A stretch of DNA of 64,000 nucleotides, from NCBI GenBank assembly GCA_050305935.1, contig JBNLGG010000017.1:1-64000 (forward strand), given 5' to 3'. Shown piece by piece: positions 60,680 to 64,000 of this stretch (its first letter is position 1; the number at the start of each line of letters is the position of its first letter). This DNA comes from CAJXNP01 sp050305935. Its GTDB lineage: Bacteria; Bacteroidota; Bacteroidia; Cytophagales; Cyclobacteriaceae. A program made the translations under genes and the position numbers. The notes beneath the pieces were generated by a model that did not search any database, was not told the origin of the DNA, and was given only the letters and a program-made list of their open reading frames with translations.

Positions 60680-61158
60680 TGGACGACGAAGATTACATCA
60701 ATTCGAGAGAACTTCCCATCTACAAAAAAGGTGAGGAGATTTTTGAGGTGGTAAAACAAATCAGTGACCTTATTCCTGAAGACAATGAACATCTACAGCA
60801 TGTAAAGGAACAAATGCTCATGGATGCCATGACGTTGACCGTAAAACTATCAGGCGCCGAAGCCGGCGGCTTATATGACATAAAAATGGAAGCAGCCGCC
60901 ATCATTCGTAAAGCCGCACGCGAGCTAATGATACAGAACCATTCCTTAAAAATGTTTGGTTTTAAAGAAACACACTATTTTAATATCGTCCGGGAATTGA
61001 TTGAAGAGTATCGTCTATTGTTCATCGACTGGGTGAATTCATTTGACCAGGAAGATTACATCATCGACCGCTGGGGTCTGTTTAACCCTCCCGGTGTGGG
61101 ACCATTTGACAAAGATCCCGATGAAGATATTCCCTTTAATCCGGATGATTATTTGTGA
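60679..61158 (+). CDS. Conserved helical hypothetical protein, ancestral mnmE operon partner
   Basis: 159 residues, soluble, mainly helical, acidic. Its central part (EIFEVVKQISDLIPEDN, GLYDIKMEAAAIIRKAARELMIQNHSLKMF) resembles four-helix-bundle proteins of the 23S-IVP type, and the C-terminus is acidic and Pro-rich (PGVGPFDKDPDEDIPFNPDD). The ATG overlaps the stop of the distal mnmE tail copy, so it was once translationally coupled to mnmE. Function unknown. How it is now transcribed is unclear. Confidence 0.78.
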   Translation: MDDEDYINSRELPIYKKGEEIFEVVKQISDLIPEDNEHLQHVKEQMLMDAMTLTVKLSGAEAGGLYDIKMEAAAIIRKAARELMIQNHSLKMFGFKETHYFNIVRELIEEYRLLFIDWVNSFDQEDYIIDRWGLFNPPGVGPFDKDPDEDIPFNPDDYL

Positions 61159-61443
61159 TTCCGTTAATCGAATTTTTCAACAATAATTTCTTCAATGCTC
61201 ACCATCGGTTTTTGGATTGAGCTTACACTGATGGTAGAAAAAAAGAGAATCGACAAAATCCCCACATATAAAAGAAAATGTCGTCTTCGAATGAACGACC
61301 AAAATATAGCCTACCTCGGCCCTGCTTTCCTCGCCGGGACACTCAAATCAATCTCATTTCATCACTCATTCCACGGAAACGTTCTTTTGATTTTTAACCA
61401 GGTAAACCAAGTGGCAGGATAATTCATAAAAAACTGAAAGTCT

Positions 61444-62313
61444 CTATTTTTTGATGGTAAATACTCGATTAACATTGAACCCGAAGTAAATGTCTCCATC
61501 CAGAATATTGCCGGTTGTCAAAGGAATAGAATACTGCTCTATCATTCCTTTCGAATTGGTCACCTGCAATTGGAAGATATGACCCCCGGTTTCAATATCA
61601 AATCCTAAAGCAATTGAATTGTAAGTTTTATCGGCATTAGTTCCCGGCAATTGATAAAAATACTCACCATTAAGCGAAACCCTATTGGACAGTTTAAGTC
61701 TTCCACCGATACCTATCGCGTAGATGTCATTTTGATCCTCTGTCGTTTCGACGAGGTTTCGGTGAACGAGGGAAGGCGTTAATTGCAGCGAAAAGGCATT
61801 GGTAAACTTACGCGCGATCAGCACCTGATAGGCAAATGACAACCTGGATGAAAAATAATTCACCCGTTCAGGCTCACTCCACTTCATACCGTTAACAGCC
61901 ATACTGGCAAACAAAGTAGTGGTAACCGGAAATCTATTGGATTGCTTTAAGATCTTGTATTTCAGGTATCCATCCCCTGTTTTTAAATACGAGCTTCTTC
62001 CTATGCTGATATTTAAATTATCGGTAATACCATATTCAAATCCCAAACGCATCGTTGCTTGATCCAGGCCAAAAAACTGGTAGTAACCGTCATTGATTTT
62101 TCCGAATCGGTGGCCAATAATGAAATTCAGATGCCCGCCTGCTGTATTTTCCACCGACTGTCCGTTGATAATCCTTGTAGTTTTAAAGGTCGCATAGGTA
62201 TATTCCTTTTCGTTGGACTCAACGATTTCGTTTTCCAGCATTTCCAGCAGGTTGTCTTGTGCAAATGCAGTTAAAGACAGGATTGAGAGAGCAATGGCTA
62301 TTAAATATTTCAT
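61444..62313 (-). CDS. DUF5777 family beta-barrel protein
   Basis: 289 residues, signal peptide MKYLIAIALSILSLTAFAQ. The mature part matches DUF5777: GHLNFIIGHRFGKINDGYYQFFGLDQA, LGFEYGITDNLNISIGRS, and a barrel-like end. It is probably an outer-membrane protein of unknown role. Its ATG lies one base after the YceI stop, so it is the last gene of a group with YceI and the two heme-motif proteins. Confidence 0.88.
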   Translation of the reverse strand: MKYLIAIALSILSLTAFAQDNLLEMLENEIVESNEKEYTYATFKTTRIINGQSVENTAGGHLNFIIGHRFGKINDGYYQFFGLDQATMRLGFEYGITDNLNISIGRSSYLKTGDGYLKYKILKQSNRFPVTTTLFASMAVNGMKWSEPERVNYFSSRLSFAYQVLIARKFTNAFSLQLTPSLVHRNLVETTEDQNDIYAIGIGGRLKLSNRVSLNGEYFYQLPGTNADKTYNSIALGFDIETGGHIFQLQVTNSKGMIEQYSIPLTTGNILDGDIYFGFNVNRVFTIKK

Positions 62314-62314
62314 T

Positions 62315-62872
62315 TTATTTTAGGTATGGTTCGAGGTTTAGGTCAATTTGAACAAGAATGGTTTCGGCAATGTTATCGATGACTGCTTTGGGAATTTTTA
62401 TGTTAAAATCATTGGCCGATACATTGAATGATGAATTGGCTTTTATGTTCTTTTCTCCCCAAAAAATAGTGGCAATTGTGCTGACATTTTTTGTGACGCC
62501 ATGTAGAGTCAGTTCACCTTCTACTTCAATCTTATATTCCTGGCCTATTTGGAAAGATGATTTATCATAGTTTTTTAAATTTCCTTTAAAGGCAGCTTTG
62601 GGATATTTTTCAGATTCAACATAATTTTCATTGAAGTGTTCCTGCATGAGCGCCTTTTCAAATTCAAATCCTTTCATTTGCGCAGAAACGGCTATTTCAC
62701 CTGACTCAGTATCAAACACCGAGGAGGCCTGGTGGTTGATCGCTTCAATATTTTCTACCGGCGTTTCCGAATAAAACTGAAGCGTACCTGTACGGGTGAA
62801 AAATCTGTTTTGTGCTTGCAGAGAAATGGATGAGAATAGTACAGCAAGTAAAATGAGTGGTTTCGTTTTCAT
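62315..62872 (-). CDS. YceI family protein
   Basis: 185 residues from the ATG at 62872 (MKTKPLILLAVLFSSISLQA, a signal peptide; the longer frame is not a signal). The lipocalin-like YceI fold shows GTLQFYSETPVENIEAIN, AFKGNLKNYDKSSF and GELTLHGVTKNV. Family members bind isoprenoid-type lipids such as quinones in the periplasm. Between the heme-motif genes and DUF5777. Confidence 0.9.
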   Translation of the reverse strand: MKTKPLILLAVLFSSISLQAQNRFFTRTGTLQFYSETPVENIEAINHQASSVFDTESGEIAVSAQMKGFEFEKALMQEHFNENYVESEKYPKAAFKGNLKNYDKSSFQIGQEYKIEVEGELTLHGVTKNVSTIATIFWGEKNIKANSSFNVSANDFNIKIPKAVIDNIAETILVQIDLNLEPYLK

Positions 62873-62918
62873 ATTTGTTTTGTTAATTGGTTTGAATAAA
62901 ATTGAAATAGATGCTTCA

Positions 62919-63284
62919 TTAATTAACAGGGGCACTTTTGGCCAGCCACGATTTTATGTAGGTGACTTCGCATGTACTCAAGGGCTGCACAGGCGGCATA
63001 TCTCTTCTTTTGACTACACGATCCTCCAGGCGTCCGTCATTGACGATATCGAGAATATCCTGGTCTGTTGACAATACTTTTCTACCCGTACCTGAGACAT
63101 GACAGCCGCTGGTAGCACACTTGGCTTCGATCATCGGCTTGATAACCGTTTGAAAATCTACACTGACAGAATCACAGGTGGTGCCACCGGGATACAGCAC
63201 TTCATCAACATCGTAATAACAAGAGGTTAGAAATGATAGTGATATTAAAAATGTGCCAAGTACGAATATTACTTTTTTTTGCAT
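62919..63284 (-). CDS. Small lipoprotein with CX4CH heme-like motif
   Basis: 121 residues. Signal peptide ending SFLTSCYY (lipobox). One motif CATSGCH, i.e. CX4CH rather than CXXCH, near residue 56, and a later RRDMPPVQPL whose Met could be the distal ligand. The order FQTVIKPMIEAKC-x4-CH resembles small cytochrome c domains of Bacteroidota. Heme attachment is inference. It starts two bases after the related larger gene. Confidence 0.75.
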   Translation of the reverse strand: MQKKVIFVLGTFLISLSFLTSCYYDVDEVLYPGGTTCDSVSVDFQTVIKPMIEAKCATSGCHVSGTGRKVLSTDQDILDIVNDGRLEDRVVKRRDMPPVQPLSTCEVTYIKSWLAKSAPVN

Positions 63285-63286
63285 GG

Positions 63287-64000
63287 TTAATTATTTAAAG
63301 CGCCTTGGTCGATCCAGTTTTTAATAAGAAGCCTGTCGCAGTCCGAAAGAGGTGAGGCTGGTGGCATATCTTTATACACGATCGCTCTTTTCTGGATCTG
63401 ATCGGCACTGACATAGGAGTTAATTTGGCTAAAAGTAGTCATCTCACCATTCTTAGCACCTGCACCGTGGCAGGCTACCGAAGTGGCACAATTCAGTTCG
63501 AAGATGGGTAAGATGACAGAATTGAATGCGTAGTTGGTCGTGTCGCATTCATCACAAAAATTGTTTTTCGCTCCCTGGAGTATCCACGTTTTGACCAGGT
63601 TGATCTGGTCGGCGGGAAGAGAATAGCCCTGCTCGGTTCCAGGTTTGCGAGGCATCAAATCTTCTTTATCCGAGGTAATGAGCACCTTGTAGTTTTCGCT
63701 GTCATTCAGATTACCCGGTTTGATCTTTCTTCGGATATTCTGATAGTTGGTAAGGACGACACCCTCTTTCGCGGAAGCAGCATCATGACAACCACTTATT
63801 GCACAGTTAGAGATAAATACCGGCAGAATCTGCGTGTTAAAATAAACAGTTCCTTCTTCACATGAAGTTGTGTTTATCTTAAAAGCTACGGTGTCTGTGT
63901 CGACAGGACCAACTGGTGAATTGACTGTATCCTCAGAAAGGAGAAAGGGCTCATGTTCACAAGAACTGACAATAACTATCACAGCTAGTGATACAATGAT
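63287..64000 (-). CDS. Two-motif cytochrome c-like lipoprotein, 5' end outside window
   Basis: The frame stays open through the right edge (IIVSLAVIVIVSSCEHE), so the start lies just beyond; VSSC is the lipobox. Two homologous units: NCAISGCHDA (CX4CH) with LMPRKPG, and NCATSVACHGAG (CX5CH) with DMPPASPL. Each resembles the single unit of the next gene, so the pair probably arose by duplication. It is likely a periplasmic electron-transfer protein; spacing longer than CXXCH makes heme binding unproven. Confidence 0.75.
   Translation of the reverse strand: MIVSLAVIVIVSSCEHEPFLLSEDTVNSPVGPVDTDTVAFKINTTSCEEGTVYFNTQILPVFISNCAISGCHDAASAKEGVVLTNYQNIRRKIKPGNLNDSENYKVLITSDKEDLMPRKPGTEQGYSLPADQINLVKTWILQGAKNNFCDECDTTNYAFNSVILPIFELNCATSVACHGAGAKNGEMTTFSQINSYVSADQIQKRAIVYKDMPPASPLSDCDRLLIKNWIDQGALNN

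Noticed and set aside
61195..61422. Plus-strand frame of 75 codons after the mnmE partner gene
   Set aside because: Composition is unlike protein, there is no family resemblance, and the start is arbitrary; left as intergenic.

Overview
The window reads as chromosomal DNA of an aerobic, free-living member of the Bacteroidota, most likely order Cytophagales. Supporting signs are moderate-to-low G+C, A/T-rich start regions without strong Shine-Dalgarno sequences, promoters with a TAnnTTTG -7 element, and typical families: DUF4251, DUF5777, DUF6146, CzcA-TolC fusions, a permease fused to an MntR-like domain, OprP-like porins and collagen-tipped lipoproteins. No rRNA, tRNA, CRISPR array, transposase or integrase was seen. 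No organism name can be given from sequence alone.

Layout. 1-6.2 kb: App1-type phosphatase, a GAF/PAS sensor without an output domain, a DUF6146 lipoprotein, a secreted BNR-repeat protein, then a gene-free stretch with a fold-back repeat. 6.3-13.6 kb: a 1152-residue protein that I read as PPi-type PEP carboxykinase, a Tat-exported sugar isomerase-like protein, and a GMC oxidoreductase with its small subunit. 13.7-22.3 kb: a divalent-metal RND efflux operon (adaptor plus pump fused to its outer-membrane channel) preceded by a two-component system and thioredoxin. The same 11-base direct repeat lies before both transcription units. 22.4-30.2 kb: pirin, nucleotidyltransferase, SUI1 factor, DinB, GNAT, a porin, and a sodium symporter translationally coupled to a 46-residue membrane protein. 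30.4-35.9 kb: menaquinone genes (thioesterase, isochorismate synthase), DapD, glycosyltransferase. 36-40.6 kb: a Mn/Fe/Zn ABC importer operon led by its DtxR/MntR-type repressor. 40.6-50.1 kb: thioredoxin-like protein, rhomboid, an NtrC-type regulator with a hybrid kinase, L-2-hydroxyglutarate oxidase, and a porin/FMN-binding pair.

The two most striking parts are in the last third. (1) At 50.36-53.4 kb a four-gene operon encodes sulfur-carrier-dependent cysteine synthesis (CysM-like synthase, JAMM peptidase, CysO-like carrier, E1-rhodanese). It is preceded by two tandem tiny reading frames. The second encodes a 28-residue peptide with seven cysteines in eight positions and is followed by a strong intrinsic terminator 13 bases before the first gene. 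An 8-base segment just after the Cys codons can pair with the terminator's left arm. This is the architecture of a ribosome-mediated cysteine attenuator. (2) At 57.15-60.68 kb the 3' end of mnmE is present twice, flanking a 3.5-kb segment with a GMC oxidoreductase and an alpha/beta hydrolase. The distal copy still overlaps the next gene's start (TAATG), so an ancestral mnmE-operon appears to have been split by an insertion at a known island-integration hotspot.

The window ends with a group reading on the minus strand: two lipoproteins with non-standard CX4CH heme-like motifs, YceI, and a DUF5777 barrel. Both window edges cut through genes.
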